Shown in pieces: positions 35,299 through 48,139 of a stretch of DNA of 64,000 nt. Where the stretch lies: NCBI RefSeq assembly GCF_014529535.1, contig NW_023503608.1:2232001-2296000 (forward strand), in the 5' to 3' direction. The DNA comes from Bradysia coprophila. Taxonomy: Eukaryota; Arthropoda; Insecta; Diptera; Sciaridae. The notes under the pieces were generated by a model. It searched no databases. It was not told the origin of the DNA and worked only from the letters and a program-made list of their open reading frames with translations. Position numbers and translations under genes: made by a program. Numbering within the stretch: the first letter of the stretch is position 1; the number at the start of each line of letters is the position of its first letter.

Positions 35299-36426
35299 TG
35301 TTTGTGTTCAGCCAGATAAAATTCTGTTTTTGCTTATTGTTGACGTTATGGTTGATTCGGTATCATTGACAGGCCAGCACACACAAAACAGTCATGAATA
35401 TTGTTAAATGAAAATTCTCACTTTGTATCGCAATTTTTTTCCTTCAAATTTACACAAAGAACACACAAATTAATTTAATCGACGAAAATATAATTGGAAA
35501 AAAAATTGCAGCAAAATTCTGCGTTTTATTGCATTTTTGTTGGAACAAAAATACTTTGTTTCTCTCTATCTACAAAATGTCACTGTCCGTATTATAAAGA
35601 GTGTAATCGACGCTGTTGTTGCACTGTTTTCATTCAAACTGAATGCATTATCATACACACACTCCTCACTTCTCCACTTATTCTCAAATCGATCACAGCT
35701 GCTGATGGCTCGACGTGCTCGACGTACAGTCGAACTGAATCGACAAATGTTGAAAGACGGAGGCAGTTCACTTTTACATTATTTTTTATCTTTCTCGTCT
35801 TAAAAACAAAATTGATACGACACTGGTCTTTTCCAATCAATTTTATTTCGATATTTTTACATTACAGAAGAAATTACCCGACGACAGCCCCTAATGCATA
35901 TTTTGTCCATTGAATCTCAATACAATGTTAGAGAAGAGAGACGAGTTACAACGGACCCACTTATCAAAAGTTACACTCGTTCGGGCAACAACTCGTAGAA
36001 TTGCCTAAAATATCTACCTCCTTAAAATCAGAAAAAATCTGAAGTTTTGTGGAATGAAAAACATGAGAAAATAAACATGAATCACTTCGACCAAAGCACC
36101 TTAGCTCCAAGCATGAATACTCAAATGTGAGATGGCAGTGTGTGATTCTGTTTTACTCTTACTCATACAAAATTGTCGGTACCGTTTTTTTTTAAGTAAC
36201 ACAAAGAAAACTCTTGTTTGGACGAAAAAAACGCAGAGTGTATGCACACTATGATTACATTACAGATTATTTTTATAGCAAAATACAGTGTTGCATCCAA
36301 AGCCAGGGGTGCCAGGGTGCATACTAGCAAAAAAAACACTTTCCCCGAGTTATGTATCTTTTTTTGCATTTTTCGAAAGTTGATTTATGGTCTTTAGTGG
36401 GGAGAAAGCAGCCATTTTAGCTTCAA
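35299..36426. other. Intergenic between lilipod start and ATP synthase alpha
   Basis: This stretch must hold the lilipod promoter (minus strand, upstream of 35298), but I see no clear TATA box. The 139- and 88-codon plus frames at 35494-35913 overlap each other and have no domain. Confidence 0.5.
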
Positions 36427-36572
36427 GACATGAATAGTACATTTCGTACCTAGGACTAAAAGTATTTTTTAGCGTGTGAGAAGTTTCCAGACAGAGCCGA
36501 AGGCGAGATCTGGAATCGAATACGCTAAAAAAGACTTTTAGTCCGTGGTACGAATAGTATTTTTCATGTTGA
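36427..36572. mobile_element. MITE family C, copy 3
   Basis: Arms TGAATAGTACATTTCGTACC...GACTAAAAGTATTTTTTAGCG and CGCTAAAAAAGACTTTTAGTC...GGTACGAATAGTATTTTTCA are inverted. The loop CAGAGCCGAAGGCGAGATCTGG is itself a small hairpin of the type seen at 9.2 and 47.7 kb. Confidence 0.75.
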
Positions 36573-36902
36573 ACAGAGAAAAAGTGCGACGAAGTCGCAC
36601 TTTTTGGGTTCTAGGTATGAAAAACATTTTCTGTGCTAGTCCTTGGAAGCGATACATTAACCCGTCGAGCATGATGTTAATAATAATTCGTTAATGTCAC
36701 GGCAAACACCATCAACTTCAAAAAGTGAACAGAGGCCACCCCATAAACGTCATTTTCCACAACATAACATTTCCGAAAATTCATTGCCTGGTTGACAATT
36801 GCCATCCATCGCGAATATTAAAAAAATTCATTGAACGACGATCAGTAAAGGCCTCCTCCATCTTTGAAAACCAGACTAGGAATCATAGTGAATTAAGTGA
36901 GA

Positions 36903-39242
<2,340 letters not shown>

Positions 39243-39579
39243 ATGTTGCATTAATAGTCAGTATATCCGAAAGCCAATTATAATGGTAAAATGTGAAACA
39301 AATTTCTATTAACATCAAAAAAAGGCATTCATTTGCATCCACAACACACAAACCGTTGTTTGTATTTTTAATTTACTTGTTATGTAATCAGAGGAGCGAA
39401 CACTTTTTTTCGAAACCTATAAGAATGTGTAGAAGCAAAAAAGGAAATTTAATGAAAAGCAACATTTATTTACAGTGCCGCGGGAAGTCGTTCTTACACG
39501 ATTCATTTATTACATTTACGAAATATGAAAAAAAATCAACAGAGTCGATTACTTTTCCATTTAAAAAGTACATTACACG

Positions 39580-39601
39580 AATAAATCTAAAAGTAAATAA
39601 A
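39580..39601 (+). terminator. Two polyadenylation signals after ATP synthase alpha
   Basis: AATAAA occurs at 39580-39585 and again at 39596-39601, giving a 3' UTR of about 360 bases. None is seen closer to the stop. Confidence 0.5.
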
Positions 39602-40184
39602 AGTGACTGTGGCGTTTTGACTCTAATACAATCTGATAATCAATAAGACTTAAAAAAATGTGAAAATGACATCCCACTCCTTCTTCGTTAATATGAAATG
39701 GTTGACGAGAAAAATAGGGATATCAAACAACAAAATCATCTGCTCCGTGTAGCCTAATCTAAACTGTGGCTTCAGAATGTCCATGATTTTCAAACGAGTT
39801 AAAATGAAATTGAAGCGGTTTTAGTATCCAGTAAGTCAAGACGTCGGTAGTGGTAGCCTTCACTTAGTTCTGTTTAGTCAAATTTATAGGAGATTTTGAA
39901 TAAGAAAAAAAAATTATGGAAAGAGAGATCGAGAGAATCACATGTTTTCGGATGGAGTCTCACGGGAATAGTATTTGCCATTCGCGAGGCCAGCCGTTAC
40001 AATTTTTAGAAAACTCAACTTGGTGACAAAACCAGTGCACTGGTCGCAGATTACGATTGCAATTTAGATTTTTTTGTGCACCGGACACTGAAATACGAAT
40101 CGCAGATAGCATTAAAATGTATGCTTTTCATGTCTTAGACATAAATTTCAGAATTTTTCTCGTAATTTAGGCATGAAAAGTTGT

Positions 40185-40435
40185 ATACGCATCTGTTCTG
40201 GACCGCTGGTGGAAAAAATGTTTTCTTCCCGGAAGCAAAAAAAGTGTAAAACTTCCCGTTTTGAAAGTAAAAATTTCCAAGTTTTGAGTTTAACATCAAA
40301 TACGTCGACAACAGTGAGGGCTTCCCGGGAGTGTCACTTCTGTGATTCCGCACTTTTTCCACCAGCGTTCTGGACGGTTGATTTTAGACACTTTCGCTTG
40401 TCGGTCTTACTTCGTTCTGAATTTCAGTCGTTATT
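40185..40435. mobile_element. MITE family E, copy 2
   Basis: GTGGAAAAAATG near 40208 is inverted as TTTTTCCACCAGCG near 40357, and CTTCCCGG / CCGGGAG words pair inside. The right part (GGACGGTTGATTTTAGACAC...) is shared with the 15.8-kb copy. Confidence 0.55.
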
Positions 40436-40462
40436 GGACTCTCTTTTCGCTCAATATTAGAG

Positions 40463-40585
40463 GCAACGCACTTCAAGGATGACTCTTGACAGTGTGAGAA
40501 AAACCTGTAACACACTGTCAAAAACCATTCTATACTCTATTTGGCAGCTGTCGACTAAATAATCACTTTTGCTTGAAGTGCGTTG
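40463..40585. mobile_element. MITE family A, compact copy
   Basis: Ends GCAACGCACTTCAAGGATGA and TCACTTTTGCTTGAAGTGCG are inverted. An inner pair (TTGACAGTGTGAGA and ACACACTGTCAA) also folds. It lies just downstream of the caspase gene's 3' end. Confidence 0.8.
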
Positions 40586-40682
40586 GTAATGACAATTTAC
40601 TAATGTTGTTATAATGTTGTGGTATGTTATTTGTTTACAGAAAAAAAAACGGAATTTAGGGTAGGTAAATAATTAAAAAATC

Positions 40683-40688
40683 TTTATT
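40683..40688 (-). terminator. Polyadenylation signal of the OB-caspase gene
   Basis: On the minus strand AATAAA begins 4 bases after the stop codon (40693-40695), so the 3' UTR should be about 20-30 bases. Confidence 0.6.
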
Positions 40689-40692
40689 TTGA

Positions 40693-43647
40693 TCAGTCGC
40701 TATCGATTTCCATGTGTTGAAAAGGGTTGGAATCATTATCGCCTTCTGTACCTTCCGTAGGTACTAGAACAAAACAACCGAACGTACTTGAAAGATAATG
40801 CGAAACTGTTATGTCTAATCCCCTTTTCACAATTTCATTCTTCATATCGATCTGTACCTGTAACAAGTAAAATTTTCGTCTTAGACTTATTGCGGATTTC
40901 ATTTAGATGTCTCGTTCTACCTTATCCAAAATGTCTTTTAAATGCCATGACCTTGCATATTTCGTAAGGTTATACACTAAGCAGTGCACAAAAAGCGAAC
41001 CTTTTTTAGTTACCCTTAATTGAGAGTATCCAGGAAGAGAAGGACAACAAACCAGCATGTCGAATAGTTTATTGTCCCTAAACTCCAATGACTTTCCCGT
41101 TGCACTATTGCCCAAATTTTGGCATGTGATGGGCATGAATACTTTCGGCTTTCCTTGGTATAGTGGAAGGTGTTTGTCCGAAAACGGAATCATTATGTCA
41201 TCCACAACGCAAATCATGTGTTTTTCTGCTCCAGGTAGTTCGATTTCGTTATTACGTCCGTGACTCGATATCACAATAAAAACAGAGTCGACTTCCCGTC
41301 TGCACAATTCGAAGCGGAAGTTATTTATCAGTTCACCGAATTCCTAAAAGGAAATGGTAACTCAAAAGGCAAAAAAAACTCCTTGATTTTATTTACCTGT
41401 CTTGTCTTTATGTCGTTATGGCTCCGGTTACCATAAATTTCAAATCCCATCTCAAGGAAAACAAGGTATAGCATATGTATGTCCACTTCAGATCCTCTCC
41501 TCTGTTTTTCATCTTCTTCTTTTCTATAGGGAAAATTGAAATTGTTGATCAGAAGTACCAATCCAGGTGGTTTTGAAGAAATTCGATATTTTGCTACGTA
41601 GTCCTGTAAACGAAACTTTGTTTGTGCTTCATGGTAAAAGTTGAGAATGAATGTCGATTACTCACACGAAACTTCTCGGTTGAGTCCTGTAATTTTATTT
41701 CGAATGTTGGCAGTTTCGGAATTTTTTTCTTTTTCTTCTTTCCTTCAATTATGTCATTGGTCTCGTCATACCCATCATACGAATATTCTGATGGTTCTGG
41801 TAGTTGTTCTGGCTTTGAACACGTTGAAGATGCAACTGCAATTACTTTCTCAATCGAGTGAACGAATACCGTCGCAGGATACTTTGAGCTCTTCTTTTTC
41901 TATAATTGATTCCTCTTTCAATATTTATCGTCGATAATGGTTGTAAATTATGTCTTGTACTTTGTTCCGTTTGAGTGTTATATCAAAACAATTATTGGCC
42001 GCTAGTTCAGACCATGCACTCATTGCTTCATTGTCTGTATCGAAGTCATCTCCGCATTTCTTAAGCAATAATTCGCTAACGGAATTGAAAATAACAACCG
42101 ATTCGACTGTGTCATTTCTGCCGTCTGTAAGTTTTACATTCTACAAATAAAAAAAAGCTTCAAAACAGAACTAATTAGTATATAAGTATACTTCTCTTCA
42201 CTTACACGGATCGTAAAACAAATTTTACGTTCAGTTGCAACCCCAATTTTGCTCCTACGACTCTTTTTGTTGTTACATAAGCCTTTGCAATAATACTTGC
42301 CATCTGAATGTTGCCTAGGAATCTTAATTTTTTAATGGATTAAAAAGATGTTTCTTATGGACTTAACCAGCCTTACACTAAAATTGCAAACGTTGCATCC
42401 CATGTAGCGGTGTACTTCCGAACAGTTAAACTTTATTGACTTAAGTTTTCTCGTAAATGTTTGTGAAGTTCGAAGAAGTTTTGACACTGAAATTAAAATT
42501 TAGAGGAAAAAACCATTTAAAAATTTGTAGCCTACATTTGGGCGGAAAAATATTCGTTTTTTGATGATTTCTTTGAATCAAAATCTTTTTTTGAAAAAGT
42601 ATATCCATTAATGCACGCAAAAATGTAAAGGAAAAATTGATTTGTGAGTGATAACTTATCCCACTTGGAAAAACCGGCGCAGGTTACACAAATTTACACA
42701 GTCTGGAAAGGTTTTTCCAAATGGGATAAATTATCACTCACAAACCAATTTTTCCTTTAAAAGTACCACATTTTTGTGTGCATTAATGGTTCTACTTTTT
42801 CAAAAATAGATTTTGGTTCAGAAAAATCATCAAAAAACAAATATTTTTTCGCCCGAATTTAGGCTACAAATTTGCGAAGTGGTGGTCGCTCTTATATACA
42901 TAAAGTATATTTCAATTATGATTCTAAAGTAATTGCAACATTTAACAGACGACAAGTATATCACCCTTGTAATTGTCAAGTCTATTGCTTCTTTTGATTT
43001 AAGCCATTGATTCGAAATCTTTTACTTAATTTTTTAATTGGCCTTTGGTTGTCGTTTAATTTTGTCGTCAACTGCTATCTATCTTTTATCTACGAACACA
43101 TAAATAGCAGTCGGTTCTGATCGAATCAAATTTCATTACCTTTACGAAGACTTGATGTATCACAATCAGCGTTGCTGACGACCCCAGGTCTGACAACTTT
43201 CGCAGGTTTGGACTGTCGTAAAAAAGTTATATCAAATTTGCACGTCGAGTTGGAATTCCATTTCGGCTTGCAATAAAATGTGTCAGGTGGAAATTTAAAA
43301 ACTTTGTCGATCTGTAAATTCGTTTCACAATTATTTTAAATGATTGTTTTTGAAAAACGTGAATCAAGGTACCAAGAGCACTTCTTTCCACAATTGATAC
43401 GTCTCTCCAAATGCAAGTGCGTACACTGTCGATCTTTTCTGTATCAACAAAAACTTTCCATATTTTTCCCCATCTTCCTTCGTGGATTCCTCTACATCGC
43501 CAACCTTAGCCACAATTCCTTTACTAAAAAGCCAATCGTAGTTTGTTTCCTCTATTTACCGAAATCAATATTTACTTACGTTAATATATTGATTCCGTTG
43601 TAGTTTCTAAAGTGCGCCTTTGAAATATTTGAAATATTGATATACAT
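40693..43647 (-). CDS. Predicted RPA1-like OB-fold / caspase fusion protein
   Basis: Ten exons on the minus strand (43647-43580, 43523-43373, 43311-43140, 42486-42377, 42322-42206, 42140-41961, 41899-41666, 41603-41397, 41343-40921, 40857-40693) join without a frame break to 608 residues. Residues about 23-125 look like an OB fold of the RPA1 DBD-B type (YGKFLLIQKRSTVYALAFGE). Residues about 149-266 resemble RPA1 DBD-C, with a four-Cys ribbon (GCNVC...CKGLC), VVIFNSVSELLL and FDITLKRNK. A linker with six Lys (about 325-330) follows, then a caspase p20/p10 domain: LVLLINNFNF, catalytic His in ISSHG (441), catalytic Cys in PITCQN (487), DMLVCCPSLPGYSQLR and a divergent p10. The role is unknown; nucleic-acid binding linked to proteolysis is the inference. 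The exon 6/7 junction carries the fusion, and the caspase exons contain no early ATG of their own. The exon-1 join is less certain. Confidence 0.8.
42521..42873. mobile_element. Long-armed hairpin element in a caspase-gene intron
   Basis: Arms 42521-42676 and 42709-42873 are inverted copies, beginning AAATTTGTAGCCT and ending AGGCTACAAATTT, about 155-165 bases each with scattered mismatches. The loop is about 30 bases. There is no coding capacity. It sits in intron 3 of the OB-caspase gene; a fragment lies at 4408-4585. Confidence 0.85.
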
Positions 43648-43936
43648 AATGGTTATGTAGAGTTTCGCGCCTTTAGTTTTCACTCTTACACCAATTAACT
43701 GGGATTGAAGTTTAGGTAATCAAATATATCACAATTATTATCACTCAAATTTTCTCTTTAAACTCATGCAGTGGTTTTATTACAACACTTTCCTTCTGCT
43801 CCTACATAAAATACGTATTTTTATTAATTTTTTAAAATTTCATTCAGTTCAAGTGTGACAATAATTGTACATGGTCAATGAATGAATGACGGAACGTGCA
43901 AAAAATGTCATTCATTCATGCAGCGCAGGCAAGTAT

Positions 43937-44202
43937 ATGTCGTTGGCACCGCCCTCTTTTTGTGCTGCCTTCAAATACTACCTATAATTTGATGTCGGCT
44001 TTATGCTGTTCATTGATTACTGTAGTAAATTAAGTTGGAAAGTACGACATAGGTCCTCATGGTGTTTTTATACGTAGTAGGTTTGAGTCTCTTTTAGAAT
44101 AATGCCTAACTTATAACAAAACTTATAGTAGGTATACCAATCGACACTACTAAATACACCGTATTTGAAGACAGCTGAAAAATGTGGCGGTGCCAACGAC
44201 AT
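43937..44202. mobile_element. MITE with 42-base inverted ends
   Basis: Left arm 43937-43978 (ATGTCGTTGGCACCGCCCTC...) and right arm 44161-44202 (...GGCGGTGCCAACGACAT) are inverted with a few mismatches. The AT-rich interior is non-coding. Confidence 0.75.
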
Positions 44203-44225
44203 GCACCTCATTAATGCGATTCTAA

Positions 44226-44410
44226 TTGTTCTCGTCATTTCCGCAAAAATCAGCGATGACTCTGCCGGCAAGTCGGTCTTTTGAGCTCCAAAATTAAAAA
44301 AAAAAACAATAATTTGTTATCCAGTCGATCAAGCTGCCCTGCCCATGGAAATATCGTTCTTATAAAGTGACAGAAGTGACTGACTTGCTGACAGTGTCAA
44401 TGATATTATC
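44226..44410. mobile_element. MITE family A scraps
   Basis: CTGCCGGCAAGTCGGTCTTTTGAG and the reverse-oriented AGTGACAGAAGTGACTGACT...CTGACAGTGTCAATGAT match the interior of the 27999-28335 element. No ends remain. Confidence 0.5.
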
Positions 44411-45000
44411 AAGAAGGTTCTGAAAGAACAGGATGAAACTTCGGAGTTGACCACGAAGGCGGTGGCACACAGATGTTGATAATTTAGACAAATTTCGTAC
44501 TGAAATGCAGTTAGAGTTACCAATAGCCGCCATGTCATATCAAGGAGATCTGGTTATTATTTGACACCCGCTCCCCACTTTGATCCATGCATAGTCTCCA
44601 GTTTCGTTAAGGTAAAGTTGATTTTACTTGAAGGCGGCGAAAAACAACTCATGAGTAGCAAAACATCACTTACAAATGGGACAAATTCCATTCCGGAGCA
44701 CATATCGATCTGATCAAACACAGTCTGACAAATACAAATTCTTATACCAAACTTAATCGACGTGACCTGATCAAACCTAACCCGATTTCAGTCACAATTG
44801 AAGGGACACCATCGTCTAAATGAAAACGGAAAACCTTTATCCGAAAAATCGATTTTAATGACTCATTTCGTTCATGTAGTATCGTCACCGACACAACTTC
44901 TTTTTTGGTGCATCAAGCATTATAATGAAAACCAAACCCCATCTGGCAATGTTACTTAATTTAATCGTCTCACAGCACCGCTCCATAACTATATTCAGTC

Positions 45001-45757
45001 CTAAACGGGTGTTACAGTGTACGAATCTGGAAATTTGAATGAATGTTCACCAATGGCAAATATTCTCGGTAAAAGTCCAGCATTCGGGATAATATTCCAG
45101 GACAGTGTCAGTGTGACGTTTTTGTGACCCCTAGAAAAGCAAACAAACAAAATTTCGAACATAAAGTCAATTTCGGACTCGGAACACGCGAAATTCGATC
45201 ACTTACTTCAAACCATTTCCATCATCCCAGAAGTAGTACTTTGTGTTCATGTTCTTGAAATCGAGCACTGCATTTTCGCCACGCAACAGAATTTTATCCC
45301 ACAGTACAACTTGATTCAATTCATTGTTTTCGGTCTGATATTCGGCCGTCAGATACAAAAACAGCTCCTTGACATTCCAGTTAAACAAGCTGGTCAGATC
45401 GGTTTGCAAATCGAATGTGAGGAATCCCAAATCGTGTTTTTCTCGTGATGCACTGTAGTCAGCAACATTTTTACTGAAATTTTGTGTTGAGTTTTTGACA
45501 TTAATAAACAAGTTGAGTTAGATAGACTTAGTGTGATAAGACGTGGCTATTTCGGTGAAAACAAAATTCCCCGATGCAACGGTCAAAATGCAACAATACA
45601 ACTCGACTACTTACACAAGAACTTTGACTGAATTCAATTTAGCATTCGTTCGATAATCCAGGAATACTGTGGACAGAAAACAAGCAAATGTAAGGCATGC
45701 CAATACACTCAACGAATATGCTAAAATTGCATTTCCTCTGGTCAAGACCGTATGCAT
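45001..45757 (-). CDS. Spase22-23: Signal peptidase complex subunit 3
   Basis: Three exons on the minus strand (45757-45615, 45473-45207, 45130-45001) join in frame to 179 residues; human SPCS3 has 180. The N-terminus [20 protein letters not shown] gives the single type II membrane segment. The lumenal part matches the family closely: [70 protein letters not shown] and [13 protein letters not shown]. The protein is the essential glycosylated accessory subunit of the ER signal peptidase complex, which removes signal peptides from secretory proteins. The neighbouring gene upstream in the same orientation is absent within 2 kb, so it has its own promoter, which I cannot pinpoint. Confidence 0.97.
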
Positions 45758-46207
45758 TTTAGATTATTTGGCTTGTAGATTCGGTTCTTTCCGTATTGAG
45801 ACTATAAACAGAATTCAATTTGAATTAGAAATGAAAAAAATGATCAGAAAAATGCCGACTGACAACACAATTTACCAACGACACGTCAGTTTCTTTTATT
45901 TTCGTGTGGCTATCGTTCTTCAAAAACGCTACTGAAATGTCAAACATGAAACTAAAGTTGGCTGCAATTACGAATGTGATGTGCTGAGTTTGTCAATTTG
46001 GAGTGATATTCAAATTTTGGAATTATCGCTGAGGAAGGAAATAGTAAACCTCAGTTGGCCTGTCAAATACCTTACTTAATTGTTTGGAGATTGTTATTTT
46101 GCCACAAGGTATTATAACACTTGCCTTCGGCTCGAAATACAAACCTCCCTCTCGGCAAAATAAAAATCTCAAAACAAGGAAATAACTCATTTTATGTTCA
46201 AAAAGAC

Positions 46208-46403
46208 AATGAAAGTATAAACCAGGTATGGTCTGTCCATACAACCCTGAGGAAATAGCGATTTCATATAAAAAAACTGACCTTTCAATGATTTTCATTG
46301 AAAGGTGAGTTGGTTCATATGACAAACAAACTCACCTTTCAATGAAAATCGCTATTTCCTCCGGTTTGTACGGAGAGACCATACCTGGTTTGTACTTTCA
46401 TTG
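46208..46403. mobile_element. Double hairpin element
   Basis: Outer arms 46208-46268 and 46339-46403 (AATGAAAGTATAAACCAGGT / ACCTGGTTTGTACTTTCATT) are inverted. A second perfect stem (ACCTTTCAATGATTTTCATTGAAAGGT, in two halves) lies at the tip, and the ACCTTTCAATGAAAATC word recurs just after it. Confidence 0.75.
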
Positions 46404-46660
46404 AAAAAGCACCTTACGTAATAGACTGAGGAATTTGTTCTCGTATTATTCATTCGTCAAGCGAGTCGCTACCGATCAGCAGTGGGTTTTGATTTTTATT
46501 TGTACAAGTCTGCACTCTGCACACATGTATTCGTACATTATATACCCTGAAAACTCGTGCTTCCACCTACATAATAAACACGTTTCGTCGACTCAAAACA
46601 AAATTTAAAATTGCTCAAGTTATCGTGAAAATTTTTGTTTAAAATTACTTCTACAGTCGC

Positions 46661-46798
46661 GGAATTTTGAAAACCGACACATTTTCTGTTTCGTGGTTTA
46701 CTGTTTTTTTTGTGAATTTTGCATGTATTTTTGTATGAAAAAAATCAGAAACTCAAGTAAAACACAGAAACAGGAAATGTGTCGGTTTTCAAAGTTCC
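46661..46798. mobile_element. Hairpin MITE
   Basis: Arms 46661-46702 and 46755-46798 pair (GAAAACCGACACATTTTCTG and its near complement). The loop is T-rich. Confidence 0.75.
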
Positions 46799-47617
46799 TT
46801 GTGTGTATTTTTAAGCTTCATTAACATCGACGAACTGAATTCGTGGATTAAAACCAAATTCTTGAAAATTAGTTAAGAATTACTCGAGTTTTCATGGGAA
46901 CAGGCGATACGGAAGCTTTTATTTCATGCATCATAATGTTGTATTCATGTGTACCACAAATGAAATGAACTGAATGATTCGGACTGAAATTCCCAAAGTA
47001 TACAAACAAAGAAGTTATCCAAATCCACGAAAACACACGGAGCAAATCATTTGACCTATCACATACGGCTAGTTATCGATAACGACGACCAAAATAATGA
47101 CAAGCTCTGGGTAATATGGCACTTTATATAGAAAAATGTACGTTAAAAAAGTGAAGTACAAGATTTGAAATCAACAGATTAAAAATACTTAGGTCGATGG
47201 AAGTAATAGACCCGATGATAATACTGGTCATATGCCTGCCGTCTGTAACAGGATAAACACTGAGAGTAATGTGTGTACCCTAAGCGGATAACAAAAAATT
47301 AAAACTGCTGTTAGGCAAACGAAGACAACAATTCTACATATATAAGCTTTTCTAGATGTCGTCATATGGAAAAACTTATGTTCAAACATATGGAATAAAT
47401 GTAACACTAGAACTCACCCACAGCGCGAGGCTATTAGACTAAAAACCATTTTCAAGCATAGGGTAAATGAATGAAACAGGACACTTAACAGAGCAGATGG
47501 TTTTCCCTTATCCAAAGTAAAAGATTTTATCTGCTCAGAATAATAATTTCCAACTTATCCCTCCAGAGCATTTTTGTTTACCTCGGTTTATATGTTCTAG
47601 GCAGATAAAAAAGTGTA

Positions 47618-47752
47618 TGCACCTCTTGCCAAAATTTTTATCGCACCTCTTGCAAAAATTGTTATCTTGACGTGTGGTCATTTACGGTTCTCGCCTTCGG
47701 CTCGACCAGCAATGCCCACACGTCTCGATAAGAATTTTGGCAAGAGGTGCAT
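47618..47752. mobile_element. Hairpin MITE with TTCGG loop
   Basis: TGCACCTCTTGCCAAAATTT at the left is inverted as AATTTTGGCAAGAGGTGCA at the right; ACGTGTGG / CCACACGT pair inside. The end motif GCACCTCTTGCCAAAA is partly repeated directly at 47643. The loop is CTCGCCTTCGGCTCGA. Confidence 0.75.
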
Positions 47753-47803
47753 AATCTTATATTTTCTTCAAACGTTTATAATATTTAGATCAGACGGGTG
47801 TTA

Positions 47804-47909
47804 AGGAATCTCGCGCCGCGTCATTTACAATAATTCACAAAGTGACATCTTCCTTATACAAAATGTGTCAAAATGTGAATTATTGTGAATGACGCGGCGC
47901 GAGATTCCT
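47804..47909. mobile_element. Hairpin MITE with GC-rich ends
   Basis: AGGAATCTCGCGCCGCGTCA (47804 on) and TGACGCGGCGCGAGATTCCT (to 47909) are perfect inverted ends; the pairing continues through about 45 bases with few mismatches. Confidence 0.85.
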
Positions 47910-48139
47910 AGCAACCATCAGACGTAACAGACTCGATAATGTTGTAAGTGATATGCCTGCCCGATTCAAGAGATGGGTCAGTGATAACTGTCGTGATAGT
48001 AATATCCGGTTATTGAAAATGCGAGCTTTCGACCTTAAAGAAACTGTAAGACGCTGAGTTCACACACACAAAGTTGTTTCCTTTATTTTCATGAAATCTA
48101 ATTTAATGTTAACAGATGAAAAACCATTGATATTCGACG

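Larger units (their letters stand above)
43648..45000. other. Intergenic between OB-caspase and Spase22-23
   Basis: This should contain the OB-caspase promoter (minus strand). It holds an inverted repeat (43937-44202) and family A scraps (about 44226-44410). No further gene is seen. Confidence 0.5.
45758..48139. other. Intergenic, rich in hairpin repeats
   Basis: No gene is supported. Four separate hairpin elements (46208-46403, 46661-46798, 47618-47752, 47804-47909) occupy much of it; frames such as 46023-46325 and 47613-47804 are by-products of these repeats. Confidence 0.6.

Noticed and set aside
39293-39646. 117-codon frame after ATP synthase alpha
   Set aside because: It lies in the probable 3' UTR and contains the polyadenylation signals.
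43340-43603. Plus-strand frame of 87 codons
   Set aside because: It is antisense to exon 2 and intron 1 of the OB-caspase gene.
45669-45935. Plus-strand frame of 88 codons
   Set aside because: It is antisense to Spase22-23 exon 1.
46023-46325. 100-codon minus-strand frame
   Set aside because: Half of it is the arm of a hairpin element, and it has no domain.
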